Positions 1-12,039 of a stretch of DNA of 64,000 nucleotides are shown piece by piece; the first letter of the stretch is position 1, and each line of letters opens with the position of its first letter. The position numbers and the translations under genes are program-made. The stretch spans positions 3,991,318 to 4,055,317 of the forward strand of contig CM049314.1 of NCBI GenBank assembly GCA_026874595.1. The letters are read 5' to 3'. The DNA comes from Sipunculus nudus. Its lineage: Eukaryota > Annelida > Sipuncula > Golfingiida > Sipunculidae. Below the pieces are notes generated by a model. The model was not told the DNA's origin, did no database searches, and worked only from the letters and a program-made list of their open reading frames with translations.

Positions 1-3000
1 GTAATTTACATATTCACTTAAAATAAACTTTATAGTGTTTGAAAATAACGCAAAGAATCTGCGATTGTCTTATCCACAGCATAAATATATTGCCTGGAAT
101 GAACGACCTGGCAACACTGAGTGCACCTAATTGAAGCATCTCTAGTACTCCTGGAGGAAAATATTTAATATCTGCGATGAAAATGGAAAAGAAAGTCAGG
201 TAAAGGGAATGATTGTGCCCAACAAAGCTGGAAAACTGATCCGGCATTTCATGTAAGCACTGTAGAAAGAAATCATTGCAATTGACTGCCTTTTTCAATG
301 TGAGTACTAGTTGAACATGATCCATATAAGTTAGCCAGAACTGCACAGTCTTTCCCATGCTCCAATTGAACCTGCTCCTTAAATTTCAGGTAACCTTGAA
401 GGAAAGTCTGAACTTCATTTGACTGCATGGTAACATCCATCATCTCTTGTGACATACTCTGCATGAAGCCCTCAAGTTTGCACACGAGCTCTGATGATAT
501 ATTTGACTCCTTATCTTCATCTGCCTAACCATAATGAAACAGGTACTGTTCCAATAACAACCTTTCGAGACATTCGAGCATTGTTTTGTGGCAATAAAAC
601 GCCCGATCATAGTGCTTCCCGGAAAGAACTTCATGTAGGGATCCTGTTATAATCAACCCTGCTTCTAGAAGCAAATCAGAAACTCCGTAACCATCCATTT
701 TCTTCCCCAACATCTTAAAATAACAGCATATCAAATGAAAATCCCTATCATAACAAAGTCATGTTTGTACCTGACGGAATTGTTCCAGATGAGGGAGAGA
801 GCCTTCATACACACTCCAAGGTCAAACATAGTGACCAGATAAGTCTGATCAACATCTTTGGAGGTTTTTTCTGCATATCTGAGGCATTCCTGCACAGTTT
901 TGAAATTTGTTATAGAATGATTGATCACAGGATAATAATCAATGGTTGTTAATTTAGCAGGTTTATTCCCAGTGACGGACACGAACCCAGCCCAACTCGG
1001 CACTTCCTGCTCTCGCAAAGCAATCCACCACCTGATTAATATCCACAGCAAATGAGTCTGACCAGCTGTTTGAAGTGTGTGTATACCATCTGGTTAATGG
1101 AGTTGGACAATTTTCAGAGCTTGACTTCTGCGCCGTGTGACATAACAATCTGGTAGGGTTTATGATGATTCTATATCAAGTGATCGTTCGTGTGTTTTTG
1201 ATACAGACGGCATTGTGGGCAAGTTCTCTCTTTGTTCAGGAATAGACCCTTCAGTCTCATGTAACATGATACCATGAGCTGTATGTATAGAGCTCTAACC
1301 TGTCAGGCTGTTTAAAAGCTGATCGAAATTATCAAATTCTTAATGAAACACTGCTGAACAAGTTGGATTTTGCACAATCTGTGTGTACAGTACAGTATTC
1401 GTTACTACTGCGACTCGTGCGAGTGCAGTTTCTAGGTCCAAAGTGAGCTGTAATTTTCACAGTGCCCAAATCGATTCAACAGTGTGATTCAACAGTTCAG
1501 CACTCCTGAACATATTACGTGATGTCATACAGAGGAGCACAAGCTTTAGAGGTGTCCATTCCCCACCACTGGCAGCGCGGCAAATGTCCCGACCGATCGA
1601 GGAAAACAGCCTGTTTACTTTTGGTGACTTGGTCTTAGGGTTACAAGATAAAGGGACTCTAAGAAATGCATCCATTTCATCCGGAATTTCATCCATGGCA
1701 TGTTACTTTTATCATGAGCAAAGTTCAGGATAACTTTTCGGAGATAAGAAGCAGCTTCTGTAGTAACATCGGCTGTTGCAAGCTGATAAGCACACTTTAC
1801 TGCTGTACCCGCATCTATCTCAGAAGTGAACACAAGATAAGGCTGAAACTGACCTGGGTTGTCCAGTTTAATAAAGGAAAGCTTCGCAGCATATTCCGTA
1901 TCCTTTTCTTATTTAGCTTTCAACTTCTCTCCACGATAGGTAGGATTTTGAAACTTGGTATCTTCTAAACTGACAACGTACAAATGGGTAAGATCATTCA
2001 GCTTCCAAACCCCTTTTCTTGAAAATAATCTTGATCAATAACTTTGCAAACATCCTTAAACGCTGTTTCGTGAACCTCCTCTAGTTCAGCCTGTAACTGC
2101 TTTTCTCTTTCACCCTGGCTTCTACCTCGGTCTGATTCTCTGACATAATATTTTCTACATGTAGGATGAAATCTTGCCTCAACTGCGAACAAATCTAAAC
2201 CTCTGATTCTTCTCAAAAGTATTTCATAATTTTTCCTATCACCAGTGTTAACCACAATTTTCCAACTGTCCGACTGGAACTAGGTTCAGTGGTCAATACT
2301 CCTTTATTTAACACTTTGGTGGCACCTTCCTTGTTACAGAAAATGCAGTCTGTATTAAACAGAATACTCCGACTTGCCTGTCCTGATTTTCTAAATTAAT
2401 AATCCTCCCCGGATTCAGATGAAGTGGACGGTGCTTGAAGTCTCTGCAGATTTGCAGTAAATCTCTGGTAGCAATCCCGATGGTAACCATAATTAGCTTC
2501 AAGTGTATCAGGTAAAAGGGAACCAATTTCGTCCATTCGTTGTTTGGAGCCTACAGGTTGTGCCTGTCTCAGTGCACATAATTTTTTTTTCAGTTTACCC
2601 AAGCTTGTCGCAGAATCATTGCAATCAGAAAAATATATGAAGGTTTCCAACTATGATTTTTCCCGATGAATAACGCATATTTCTCTTTCTCCCTATGCAG
2701 TGCTACTTTCAAGCCTCCTTCGCTTCTGTGGTTTCCAGCTGCTACTCATTACCGGTGTCAGCTATTGTGGCTGCAGAATGGCAAGAGGTACTTACGCCTT
2801 GCAAGCCCTAACCAAAACAGTTCATAATATTGTATTTTGAAAATAAATACCTATAAATATTCACAAACTCACAATTCGGTCGTTTACGTTATTTTAGATT
2901 TTAATATGAATAATTTATTTCTATAAAATTCATCTTAAAAAATAATGATAAGCCATGTAAAACTAAAACAGCATTTAAGAGTCATATTATAATTGTAAAT

Positions 3001-3950
3001 TCAACAGGAAAACAAAAGAATACACAAACTTAAACAAATTAATCAAAATAATCAAACAACAGGTATAATGCGTTAGTTTAACCTGATATTAAGATCTGCA
3101 ATGCGAAATTGATATATTAATATATTGAATAATAGACTAGCTCAGTATTTACATTAAAGCAGCTGTGTTCTTATGAACTGAATTTAAACCTTCCCTTAAC
3201 TTTGCTGAGAAAGACCAACATCTGACCTTTTAAGTCTGTGCCTGATGTAATGCGATTTTGTTGTCTTTGGATGTAACAATGTGAAAATATGAACAATAAT
3301 GCATCCGACAGTAATTACTTTTGGATTGAAATGTCTTCGCTATGAAGGAAGAATCCGAGATGAGAGCATTTCAAATGGGTTGACCTAAAATTGATTAGAT
3401 TTTATTCAAGGAGATTGATTTAGCAGATAGTATTCAGATATGGAAGCGAGAGCCTTAACACTAAGTAAAGCGAGTACACATACTCAGGTTCAGAATAATA
3501 ACCATTCAAAGTAACACACAGGCATCGCACAGAAAAATAAGTCATCACCCTGAAAACAAAGTACGTCAAGAGAGGAACAGGGGACCCTTCATACGGGTTT
3601 ATGTATAAAAGACACCATAAAACAGTTGAAACAGCGTTACATAAATGAAAAACATATGTGGTAAAATATTCATACCTTTATTCATTTGTTACACCAGAAA
3701 TATCAAGAACTAATGTAAAAATTAATTTAGAATATAGAAGTACTCGCATTATATGGCAATATACCTAGACTAGAAAAAGTTTCCAGGAAGAGTGTTAAAA
3801 ATTAAAACTTTTTCAGGATATGTATTAATATCGTGATTTAGAGCTTATTTGACAAATACATATTATGTATGTAACCATTTTATTATATCAGTGGGAATTT
3901 TGGATTATTTTCAAACACAATAAAGTTTATTTGAAGTGAATACGTCAAAT
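1..3950 (-). mobile_element. Candidate ~4 kb element bounded by inverted repeats
   Basis: The first ~47 bases of the window, reverse-complemented, match 3905-3950 with only a few differences; both contain TTATTTTCAAACAC followed by TAAAGTTTATTT. The two ends are therefore inverted repeats enclosing the minus-strand reading frames at 14-2650 and about 1.2 kb of AT-rich DNA without long frames. I infer a mobile element, or two opposed fragments of one repeat family. The left end lies at the window edge, so the repeat may extend further and no target-site duplication can be tested here. Confidence 0.45.
14..2650 (-). pseudogene. Broken gene of a multicopy invertebrate family of unknown function
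   Basis: Minus-strand frames run in order from about 2650 down to 14: 2650-2396, 2255-1998, 1833-1615, 1696-1457, 1051-731, 734-525 and 485-273. The first carries GYHRDCYQRFT and the second FHPTCRKYYVRE; both look like Cys/His zinc-binding motifs. Later frames contain VPSWAGFV, TMFDLGVCMKA and VLSGKHYDRAFYCHK, a pattern I recognise from a repetitive, uncharacterised protein family in cnidarian and mollusc genomes. I know of no assigned function. Consecutive pieces lie in different frames without clear splice sites. For example, near 1020 the frame ending in DCFAR must shift to continue into EQEVPSWAGF. Frameshifts and decay are therefore more likely than introns. The location inside inverted repeats suggests it travels with a mobile element. 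Confidence 0.55.
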
Positions 3951-6680
3951 ATTAATTGAGATACAATCATTTACATATTCCTATCCCATTATCATAGCTA
4001 CAATCTGTGCGTGCATTGCGTAGTGTATCCCTAAATAATCAATGTTAACATCTTAATTCGTTAATTAGACATACTAAGGTATCTAAAAATACCTATGTAA
4101 TAAAATCACAGAGGGGGTGCACGGGTATCCTAGCCCATGGACTATATGGCTTGTATCACGAATCCAATAGGCTTACCAGCCCAATATTAATGCTCTAGGT
4201 AATGTCTTATCTTGCACCAAAATTTAAGTGGACCATCTCTTGCCTATATCCAACCCCTCTCCAAAATGTCATAGATATAGATGATGTGGTTTTTGCGTAA
4301 CCTTCAAAAGAACCAGACTAAAAGCCAGGGAATATACATACATAGACGAAAACAATACCACCTTCGTGAAGATAACAAATTCAAGATTTCCTTTTGCCAA
4401 CCGATATGTCAAATGCTTCTTTCTATACAAAAAAACAAATTTCCGTGCCGTTAACGACAGATGGCCGGGGGACCACCTGAATGTGATTAAACCCGTCTCG
4501 ATGGAATAAAAACTATAGTTCTAGATCATTCACAGACCATCAGATCCGAATAGAAATGTATTGTATCTTTTCTCATTTTCCCAGAGTAAAAGTATTCACT
4601 AAGTAAAGCCGGCTACATTAGATGATTAAATGTTGGGGCTCAGTAGGGAGACGGCTTCTGGAGGGGAGCGGTCTATGAGCTTACCAAAATTCTTGGAGTT
4701 TCTGTAATGAACCTGAGAAGCTTGGTATGTTTAAAATTGACACCACATGCTGATATGCTAAACCTCTGCCAGCGTAATATTATTACCTTGTGAGAACCCT
4801 GTGACTTAGGATCTAAACCGATCTTAGATTAACCCCACACTGTTAAAAATTGTTACCAGTTCGTTGATAAAAAACAAGTTATAAATACTTTAGCATTACA
4901 CTTATGGTATTTTATTGAGACAAACCACATGAAAGACACAAGACTTAAAAGCTGGAATCAATCCGGAAAACAAATAATTACCGCAAAATATTATCTATAT
5001 TGGTAATTATATTTTTATTGACTCAAACAGTTCAACAAAGCGTATGACCCATTACATGTAAACGTAAGATATATGAACATGCAACCTTATTTCAAAAAGT
5101 AGTATAAAAAAGAATGGAAATTATACAAAAAAAAGGTCAAGTTAATAAACAAAAAGAAACATTGGATATTATCTTAAACCGAAGGGAATAATTGGAGGCA
5201 GGGGGGCTTCTGAAATTGGGGTAATCTGTAACCGCTACGTTGAGGACGAAGTTATACCTCCACTTCCAGTAATATGCTTTTCTTTGGTTGGCTGTTTAGT
5301 TTATGTTCAGCATCCTTTTCTGATAATGATCTGAAGGCTATTTATGAATTTCTAGCGGGGGGGGGGGGGGGGGGGGTCGGTCGAGTAACATTCAAGGAAC
5401 AATTGACTTAATGCTTGAGATAATATAACTTAGCAAATACTGTTATAGATGTTTTCATGATTCTTTTCCATTGTGGAATAAGTCAATTGCTTTATCCCGT
5501 CCAACGACCATTGTCATTCACTGGTTAAGGATACCACACCTCATTGGTCAGATTACGATGTATTACCTTGTGCTAGCCTTAGTGGTTAGACCAACAGAAT
5601 CTTGCTATGCAAAGCTGCGATAAGGATTAGATGTAGATTTGAACGATTGTGGTGTATAACCGCTGCTTGAGGATCGTACCTGCCAGTTGACATGCATATT
5701 GTCACCACCGCCATGTTAAAAAAAAGAAGCCACTTGGTCCATATTATATTAGCCTAGAGTCCGTGAAAGATTGTTTTATGCGTGACCTAACGTCTGGGTT
5801 CACAAAAAGATTTTTTTCTCCGTATACAGAGGAATATGATGTTGACTAAAATAGTTAAAAGCAGATATTCACCTAGCTCCTCTGAAGAATATATGTAATT
5901 TCTGGCTGTAATGAACTGTAGGTAATTCAACAGACGAGGTTAATTCCATCCGACTCTTTAATTGCCTCCATGATCTTTCGCTTGTTCAATCTCAAAGCTT
6001 CTCAGTAGCATATGTACAACCCAAAGGCACCTTATGTTCAAATCCAGATTAAATCACTATTGTTTGATAATGTGAACCGTATCCTCTGTCCAAGCAGAGA
6101 TCCTAGATAGTTTGATTAAATACATAACGCTATTGGCGCCGTTACAATCTTAATCTTGCGTTTATTATTGTTGAATTTCACTTAACTCAGCCGTGTTTGG
6201 ACATGTTGGCCTGTTATTGTGCATGTCTATAGAACTTCGATAGTTTTAACTCAAATATTAGAATGGTGGCTCGACTTTAAGTTTTTTTCCCCGTTGAGCT
6301 ATTAATATGTCATCATATAGCGGTGACAAGCCAGGCCTATTAAAAAAACCGTGGTATGGCAACATTTCCGATGTCAGAAACTCAAAGACATCCAATACCT
6401 AACTTACTCCACACCTCAGTGATTTAGCGGTCGCTTTTAAAATGCCCTTATTTATTAATGAAATGATTTAGTGTGACGTTTTAAATAACACATCTGGGGA
6501 AGTGCAGCAGTCGCCATTTGAAATGTACTGAATGAAATTGACACCAACGCAGGACTCCAAGTGTGTTATTTAAGGTCCTGGTGCCTGTACGCTGAAGTTG
6601 TGAAGTACTTGGCTTGAACCACTGCATACGGTTAATTATGTTGGTAACATACCTGGCCCTTGGTATGATAATAACATGTA
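3951..6680. other. Non-coding AT-rich stretch
   Basis: I see no supported gene here. The only distinct feature is a run of 20 G at 5357-5376. The last part may hold upstream untranslated sequence or intron of the LRR gene, because a splice acceptor lies at 6725. Confidence 0.5.
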
Positions 6681-6733
6681 TATGTTTTGTGTTATTTAAT
6701 CACTGAACTTATTGATGTTTTGCAGGAATCAGC

Positions 6734-7893
6734 ATGGGCAGCACTGATGGATGTCGTGCCAGCACACTGGCTTCCTTTATTCTGGCCGCCCTGGAACTTG
6801 ACCTGCTCAGCGAGGGATACAACAATGCACAATGCGTCATTTCCGGCAAAACAATGAACTGCAGTTACCGTGACCTTCAACACAGAATTTTTCCGAGTAA
6901 CATAACCAAAATTTATTTGAGTGCCAACGCCATACAATCAATACCAAACATGACTTTTGAAAGGACATCGAAAATTACGTTACTCATTTTACGCAAAAAT
7001 AAAATCGACGCAATATTTAGGAATTCCTTCCAATTCCTACACATATTAGAAGTATTAGATTTGAGTAACAATCAGTTAAGCTTCATTGAAAATGGAAGTT
7101 TATCGCGGCTACATTTATTACGCTCATTAGATTTTACTAGAAATTTGCTGGAGACCTTACCGTCATCGGAATTAAGTGGATTACGTAATTTTAGGAGTTT
7201 TAGCTTTGGATATAATCCTTTAAAATGGGAATCACTTGAAGCTATCATATAACCTTCTCGCGTAGAAAATATTAATATTAGTGGTTTAGGTATGAAAGTT
7301 CTTCCAGAACATTTGTTTAATAACAGTTTTCATTTAAAATCAGTCGACCTATCCCATAATAATCTGACGTCTATTAATTTCAAAATACTTCAACGGTTTA
7401 ATAAGTTACGAGAGATACAACTCTTCGGAAACAAATGGACGTGTGATTGTACAATCAGGACTATAAACACTGGTTAACATTCCAAAGTTACCTAAAAAGT
7501 GAATGGAGAGTACTACAATGTGACAGCCCGTCATCTTTTTCAGGGCAGAGTTTGCTCAATGTGTCGTATCGCCATCTGGTGTGCGAAACCCAAACAAGGC
7601 GCTGTCCTCTTTTAAGCTACCCAACACAAAAGCCTTATATAAGCGAGTATGACTACCGAACGGGTGTGAATATTGCAGCATCCCTGGTTGGAATGATGTT
7701 TATATATTTGTTCTGTTTTGCTTACGATAAAGTGAAGAGGAAACTTTCAGCCATGCAGAGACGACGCAGGAGGAGGGCGATGTTCAGGGAAAATCAGTTG
7801 CTTCGGTCTGCGTCTTCCCCGACTCAGTTGATTCAAACAGCTCCGCAACACACAGTGTCTGTTATGTTTGGAGAACGAAATCCTCGACGTTAG
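6734..7893 (+). pseudogene. LRR single-pass membrane protein, two lesions
   Basis: The frame opens at ATG 6734, just after a splice acceptor (TTTTGCAG, ending 6725), so a 5' untranslated exon probably lies upstream. A weakly hydrophobic start (about residues 10-25) is followed by about seven leucine-rich repeats, for example VLDLSNNQLSFIENGSL and SVDLSHNNLTSINFKIL. A cysteine cap follows: WTCDC, then a Cys-containing stretch ending HLVC. A transmembrane segment, about 7664-7725 (NIAASLVGMMFIYLFCF), is followed by a basic cytoplasmic tail with six arginines. The order fits LRRTM/LINGO/LRRC-type surface receptors. A TAA at 7250-7252 interrupts the repeats, and the same frame resumes immediately after it. 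After WTCDC (about 7450) the frame must shift by one base to reach the cap and membrane segment. Both lesions break an otherwise well-kept protein, so it is a young pseudogene or contains sequencing errors. The subfamily is not determined. Confidence 0.8.
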
Positions 7894-8254
7894 GCTTATT
7901 CACTACCATTCGGGGAAATTTTCATTTCAGAGAAAAATTTCCCCTTAATGCCATTGAATGTTACAAGCTCGGAATCTTATGATATATTTTTCTTAAGATA
8001 TCGTTGTATGAGACGCGATGCATTTTACTTTCGTTAAAGAATAGATATTTTTAAAGGAAAGATGACGATCGCAAGACGAATATAATGCCTGTTAAATAAG
8101 AAGAACTGTTGTCATATCCGGTGTATTATTTTTGTTAAAACATCATTGATTGTGGTATAGTATGAAAATATTTTTGTCTAAACCATGTCGTTCGAGCACT
8201 TTTCAGCAATAATTTATTAAGATTTTCATTTATTTTAATATTTTGTATCGAGAG

Positions 8255-8260
8255 AATAAA
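8255..8260 (+). terminator. Candidate polyadenylation signal of the LRR gene
   Basis: AATAAA lies about 360 bases after the LRR frame ends, in AT-rich DNA with no other frame between. This is a normal distance for a 3' untranslated region. The hexamer is frequent by chance in such DNA. Confidence 0.4.
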
Positions 8261-8739
8261 ATATATTGGATACCTTCCAGTATTTCTTGCAACGATAATT
8301 CAATGGCAGTAATAAGTTGGTGTATTGTACACTAGTGTTTTGTAGATAGTTTCATACCTAGTGCATAGTAGAACATAGGCAAGTGTTTGTGTTGACGAAA
8401 TCACAGTCATCAAGTTAAAGAAGTCCTTTGCAAGTTACAGAGATTATTTGTCATTATATTTTTTATATTATGAACAGTTGCATTTTCGATTTAATTCTAA
8501 AAGTAAATGTTTTGTGATGTCAGTAAATCTTAAAACAAGAAACGTAGTTTCTCCTCGGTTGTTGACTATGCTCTATATTTTGTTTAAACTAACAATGAAC
8601 ACAGAGCTCTTTTTTTATCGAAGTGGCTAAACCAAATCACATCCTGATTAAATCTGAATTTTGTAAACACATGCAAGTAAAGTTCATGATAATTTTTGCA
8701 ACACGTTTGCATGCACGTTTATAAATGTAATTCTACCAC

Positions 8740-8960
8740 CTTGCGTGGTGGCGTAATTTTAAGCAGGCTGGACTTGTAACCGCAAGGTGGTGGGTCCGAT
8801 TTTCTGTCCTGACCGCAGTTTGCGCTCAGACTCTTATCCAAAGTTTTTAAAACAAGGGTGCGCTCTCTCAACCCAGGAGTGATAGAGGAATGCATCGCCG
8901 TGATCGTCCAACATTTTGCGTTCATATTGCAGTAAACAGCACAAAATCTTAGCATTATGG
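8740..8960 (+). repeat. tRNA-derived SINE relic (tRNA-Thr-like head)
   Basis: A box A-like stretch near 8748 (GGTGGCGTAA) is followed by the anticodon-loop-like sequence CTTGTAA (8773-8779), with a U before a TGT anticodon. A box B-like GGGTCCGATTTT follows at 8792-8803. Spacing matches a tRNA head. The T-arm is degenerate and acceptor pairing is poor, so this is a SINE relic and not a tRNA gene. The downstream boundary is approximate. Confidence 0.5.
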
Positions 8961-9493
8961 TACGAATGATGAATTAACACAAGAGAATACATGTAAACTC
9001 ACTACCCAAACTGAAACTCCGTCTCTATGGTAACGAGTCATTTCCTGTATCACTTACAAGTTGGCTGCGGCCAGTAAACCATGTGTATATGAGAAATCAA
9101 ACAAACATTCGGAGGGGTTTACCAATATGGTGAGTTAAATCGGAACTTTTTTCGCTCATGTTTAGTGTTGTTAGAAAGTATACTCGAATTTACTATTAAA
9201 CAACAAAGAGATACTTTTATCCATACTTATTCATATACATATTCACATTATTACTGAACACGTGATGCTCTCGAATCAAGGCCCTGTGTGTGGCGTATCG
9301 TGCGTTTCATTCACTTTTCTTAGTAAAAAAAGCGTAATGTTCCCTTTTAATAAGTTATTAATTAAAGTGCTTACGACACCGTTTCAAGCTGAACAGAATC
9401 GAATTTATGCTTCATTTTATCTGTGAGAAACCACGGTAATCACTCTGCTGAGTGCAAAGGTGAACCAGGTAATAGCGGTGGGCGTGGCCTCAG

Positions 9494-9505
9494 TGACGTC
9501 ACGTG
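9494..9505. promoter_or_regulatory. Overlapping CRE and E-box
   Basis: TGACGTCACGTG joins a perfect palindromic CRE (TGACGTCA) with an E-box (CACGTG) inside a locally GC-richer patch (about 9460-9560). No gene is evident on either side, so a promoter role is only a possibility. Confidence 0.25.
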
Positions 9506-9709
9506 TGGCACGGCTGGGTAAACATCGCGTGGGTCAACATGCCGCCTCTTGTCGGTCTGCATTCTTGAAAGCCTACTGTCGTATATTTTCCCTCGACAAA
9601 CACTGTATATCTGACACCGCATCAAAATGCTGAAATGAGGTGTACCTGGTGGATGCAAAAATACCAACAGGGATAGTGTGAGCGTCCATAATTGGATTTC
9701 CAGCATTGA

Positions 9710-12030
9710 TTAAATATGCTGTAATAATTGTGGTGTAAGATATTGTGCACTGAAATAATGAAGTTCATTGCTACATCTAATCGACTAAGATATCGTCAAT
9801 GTGCTCGAGGATGTACACCCATCAGTTCCATCTAGGGCATCTAAACCTTTTTTAAAGTTTATATGTCCCATCGGGTGACATGTATGCCTGATAAATCCAT
9901 GCTGGTAGTGGTATCCTGATTTGTCTCCGAATATAAGGAATCCCCAGTTCCATCAAACCGGCTGCCTCAACGTGGTGTATCTATATTTCCTACAAAAAGA
10001 CATGCTGTGTATCATTTGAAATGTCAATATCACAAATGATCATTAAAGGAAAAATTAAAAAGTGTCTGATTCGGGATGCAAATCCTGCGTGGAAGATAAT
10101 GTTCAGAGGTGGTGTACTGGAATGTAAATTAACCCGTGTTATTCCTGGGAACTTTTATTCCACTGAGATTATTTTGAAAATCACCACTGGACATTGGGAT
10201 ATTGCTGCCCTTGGTTATAAACACAATGAAAAACAACCTTGGTCTGCCTTGCTGAAGATTTACTGACACCTTTGAGGTAAATGGCATGTGGAGTGACAGT
10301 ATGACTCTACTCCAAAGATGGCCATTTACATGTCCTGGTGTAAAGAAATAAGCTATAAGCCTTCATGAACCATTCATCCCAGAGTTAAATTTACACCAAC
10401 ATGTGATCACTTGACATGTTCACTATACTGATCTATAGGCAATGTAAAATTGCAATAACATCTGTCATGCCATGCAAGATACCTTGCACACACACACAGT
10501 GGCTTCAAGGGTGGGAGGGTGTGGGGTGACTTGCAGGTGTTGAGATGACTCGCAAGGTTGAAAGGGGGGGGGGGGGATGACAGGCATAGGAGGGCGATAA
10601 AAGTAAGGAGAAAAAAAGACATAAATATATACCTTTGTTAATTCTAAACCATTTTAGATATGTAACTTTCATAGAAAAATCATTAACGGAACCAAAGTTT
10701 ACAATTCAGTTTATTAATATATTGTATAATATATTCTCTGAAAAGTGGGGGGGGGGGGGGGTACTTACACTGATTATCACCTCCCCCTTGCTATATTGAC
10801 ACCCCTGCACACACAGAGAATTGAGTAAAAACAATAACCCTTGCAAGGTTATTGAAATGCCTTAAAGAACAGTAAATATTACTAGTATATATCTAGTATT
10901 TGCAACTTTATTCATTTAAAATAATTATTATATATATGTGCATGTAATATGTGCAAAAATAATATTAAAAATTTAATTTTTTATAAAGATTGTCACATGT
11001 ATCTGTTTTATAGTGTTGCGTGTATCTGATTTGTTATGCGCAGAGATTGGCGTTGGCATTCTGATTCGTGTGGCCCGGTCATAAGGCGTTGCTTTGGCGT
11101 GTAGGGATACAGCACTCGGTGCAATCTGTACTGGTTGAACCCTGACGTGTAATCACAGCGCTCGCTGTCGTGCTGGTCTGGGGTTTTCTGTGCTGTTCGC
11201 GCTCTGTGGGCGCGTGTGTCTTGTTGTATTCTTTGGGATGTTCGTGAAATAGAAGTTTCTAGGCTTTGGGTGAGAACGTTATGAATAGGGGCTGTGTTAA
11301 GAACCGAGACGAGGGAGAAAACAATTCCAGCAGACACGGCGTCCGTTTTTGGACTTTTCCGATAATTGCAGAACTTCTTCGAAATTTGTAAAACATTTTG
11401 TACAGTCTTCAGTTTGCCTTTGGGATTATTTCTGTAAATCACTTTTGGATTACAACAGATTGATTTCGAGATTACATTGGAATATTATTCTCTGAGAAGA
11501 TTTACGTGAATTGTTCACCTGGATTATATGTTTTAAAGGATTTGTTGAGCTGTGACAGTGGTAGTATCCAGAATCAAAGCCTAGGATCCAGACTCTCTGG
11601 TACGGTGCACTTTATTTGTTATACTATGTCGTGTTAAGAGTGGGCGGAATAGGCGGGCGCCCCCCAAAAATCTATTCAATTAATTTTAGGGGGCACCCAA
11701 TTTCGTAAATTATCAGGGCGTGCCTAAACCTTTGGCAAAATAAGCTCACAAAGGTGTATTTGTTAGGCCCAGGGCATATAGTTTAAACTGTTTCGATTTA
11801 GTAACAGTACAGAATGACGTCCTGTAGTAGCTTTGATGGACCAAACAAATTTCTTATTGGAAGCTGCTGCTCATGCATAGGTCATGGAGCACAGCAGTCC
11901 TGACGGTTAGCCATTAAATACCGGTTCTGTGATTGGTGTTCAATCCCCGCCGGGTTTTTTTAATTTAAAGCAGGCCCTATGAGAGGTAAAGTCTGCAGGA
12001 ACACCGTAACGGGGGCACGACGGGACAAAG
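9710..12030. other. Stretch without recognisable genes
   Basis: It contains two G-runs (10564-10576 and 10747-10761) and AT-rich sequence. Open frames at 10021-10266 (+) and 11008-11442 (-) show no family resemblance and no splice or repeat context, so I do not call them genes. Confidence 0.5.
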
Positions 12031-12039
12031 GGGTGCCCG

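Noticed and set aside
8740-8810. Functional tRNA-Thr gene
   Set aside because: Box B and the T-arm are degenerate and the acceptor stem does not close.
10021-10266. An 81-codon plus-strand frame
   Set aside because: No recognised family, no splice or promoter context, and within chance length for this composition.
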